DNA from: Microcaldota archaeon
GTDB taxonomy: Archaea; Micrarchaeota; Micrarchaeia; Micrarchaeales; Micrarchaeaceae
DNA length: 5,316 nucleotides
Assembly: GCA_028867845.1 (NCBI GenBank)
Contig: JAGWFU010000040.1
Coordinates: forward strand, 1 to 5,316
Direction of reading: 5' to 3'
A program made the position numbers and the translations under genes. Shown piece by piece: positions 4,373 through 5,316 of this stretch. The notes beneath the pieces were generated by a model, which saw only the letters and a program-made list of their open reading frames with translations, was not told the origin of the DNA and ran no database searches. Numbering within the stretch: position 1 is the stretch's first letter; the number at the start of each line of letters is the position of its first letter.

Positions 4373-5316
4373 ATGAACAAGGGAATAGCAATAGGGATCG
4401 TGATAGCTGTCGTCGTGATAGCGGCAGTGGGCTACGTAGCGCTCGGAGGGAGCGGAATCCTCGCGCCTGGCGGCACCACTACCATCGGCTCTGGAGGAAG
4501 CACCACGATAGCGGTCAACAACACGGTATCGAACTACGTCTACTGCGTGGGCACCCAGGGCACGCCACAGCAGAACCAGAGCTACTACGCGCCCATATAC
4601 ACTAGCGGGCAGCTGGGCAAGTGGACTCTCACCACGCCCTACCCGATACCCCATACGTTCGCCGGATGCTCCATATACCAGGGGTACATATACTGCGCGG
4701 GCACATTCAGCAACACCCAGAACCAGTTCAGCTCCACCTATTTCGCGCCGGTGGGACCCAGCGGAATAGGCCAGTGGCAGCAGACGGCCAGCTACCCCAT
4801 ACCGCTCTACAACGCCGGCTGCACGGCCTACAAGGGATACCTCTACTGCGTTGGCAGCCAGTACGGCGCCATGTCCGAGGTGTACTACACCAAGCTGAGC
4901 AGCAGCGGGATGGAGAACTGGACACAGACCACGAGCTATCCCGAGATGGCCCACGACTCCAGCTGCATAGCGTACAACAACACGCTCTACTGCATAGGCA
5001 TAGGCAACTACCCGTTCACCAGGGCCTACTACGCCAACATAAGCCAGACCAACGGCTCTGTAGGCAACTGGAGCAGGCTGACCAACTACCCGGTCCCCAA
5101 GCTGAACGCGGGATGCAACGAGGCCAACGGATACATATACTGCGTAGGGACCAGCGGCACCAGCGCGCAGAACGAGTCCTACTACGCGCCCATAACGCCC
5201 AAAGGGATAGGCAACTGGACGAAGACCACTGACTACCCGATACAGGCATCGTTCGCCGGCTGCTTCGTTAACGGCAACTTCATATACTGCGTAGGGTCGT
5301 CACAGCCAGGCAACGC
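4373..5316 (+). CDS. Kelch-like beta-propeller surface protein (incomplete at right edge)
   Basis: At least 314 residues are present and the frame is open to the edge. MNK is followed by one hydrophobic helix (about 4-24), then a Gly/Ser/Thr linker (25-48) and tandem repeats of 48-51 residues that fill the rest. Each unit has the pattern A-G-C, a loop, G-Y-(I/L)-Y-C-(V/I/A)-G, a variable loop, Y-Y-A-P-(I/V), G-I-G-x-W, then T-x-Y-P. This matches a kelch-type propeller blade (the second strand ending in Gly, a Trp before the last strand), but with a Cys where kelch usually has a hydrophobic residue. Units begin at about residues 47 (first Cys absent), 97, 148, 196, 246 and 295. Nine N-X-S/T sequons support an extracellular, glycosylated location. 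Propellers of this kind usually bind ligands or sugars; ligand unknown. The ATG follows the previous stop by 1 bp, with GGTGAG just before it. A GGAG at 4354-4357 lies further upstream. Confidence 0.88.
   Translation, partial: MNKGIAIGIVIAVVVIAAVGYVALGGSGILAPGGTTTIGSGGSTTIAVNNTVSNYVYCVGTQGTPQQNQSYYAPIYTSGQLGKWTLTTPYPIPHTFAGCSIYQGYIYCAGTFSNTQNQFSSTYFAPVGPSGIGQWQQTASYPIPLYNAGCTAYKGYLYCVGSQYGAMSEVYYTKLSSSGMENWTQTTSYPEMAHDSSCIAYNNTLYCIGIGNYPFTRAYYANISQTNGSVGNWSRLTNYPVPKLNAGCNEANGYIYCVGTSGTSAQNESYYAPITPKGIGNWTKTTDYPIQASFAGCFVNGNFIYCVGSSQPGN
4511..5316 (+). repeat. Tandem protein repeat: beta-propeller blades of about 150 bp
   Basis: Coding repeat units start near 4511 (first unit, degenerate at its beginning), 4661, 4814, 4958, 5108 and 5255, giving unit lengths of 153, 144, 150 and 147 bp for the four complete middle units. 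The conserved protein core is GC, then GYIYCVG, then YYAP, GxW and YP. DNA identity between units is only local, for example around TACTGCGTAGGG and TACTACGCGCCC, so the copies are old or diversified, not recent duplications. The array continues past the right edge. Confidence 0.85.

Noticed and set aside
3516..4380. Minus-strand open frames opposite the prepilin-like gene
   Set aside because: They are reverse readings of a gene with a clear membrane helix and prepilin-like start, and have no signals of their own.
4343..5249. Other long frames across the propeller gene (both strands)
   Set aside because: Their length comes from the repeated GC-rich codons of the propeller; compositions are biased and only the frame from 4373 shows the regular blade pattern.
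4511..5316. Periodic repeats as a possible CRISPR or DNA satellite
   Set aside because: The repeats are conserved at protein level inside one open frame, with units of 144-153 bp and only short DNA matches.

Overview
The window looks archaeal. Promoters are T/A-rich TATA boxes placed about 25 bp from the expected transcript starts. Isoleucine is often ATA and arginine often AGG. Three proteins have one N-terminal membrane anchor followed by an exported domain rich in N-glycosylation sequons. The style of the surface proteins (a KS|QGTL prepilin-like start and a Cys-rich kelch-like propeller) resembles DPANN archaea, especially Micrarchaeota-like genomes. That placement is an impression from sequence style, not a database result.

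Left part, positions 1-2880, minus strand: five closely packed genes, in transcription order a 258-residue unknown protein with a helical N-terminal half (2880-2104), a compact protein-kinase-fold protein (2090-1497), two unknown soluble proteins (1416-973 and 958-356), and the N-terminal part of a second kinase-fold protein that runs off the left edge (348-1). Gaps are 7-14 bp except for 80 bp upstream of the third gene, which may hold a second promoter. None of the five shows a membrane segment, so this is probably a cytoplasmic gene set. The lead gene has a strong TATA box placed for a leaderless transcript. I could not assign a pathway. The pairing of two different kinase-fold proteins with three unrecognised proteins is the best candidate here for an undescribed system.

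Middle, positions 2881-3043: a non-coding spacer with the promoter of the left operon and a strong GC hairpin plus T-tract that ends the next minus-strand gene.

Right part, positions 3044-5316: a surface-protein region. A minus-strand membrane-anchored, sequon-rich protein (3664-3044) is divergent from a plus-strand pair: a prepilin-like anchored protein (3802-4371) and, 1 bp later, a kelch-like beta-propeller protein (4373 to the right edge, incomplete). The pair is almost certainly co-transcribed, and both products should sit outside the cytoplasmic membrane. No tRNA, rRNA, CRISPR array, insertion sequence or origin was seen.
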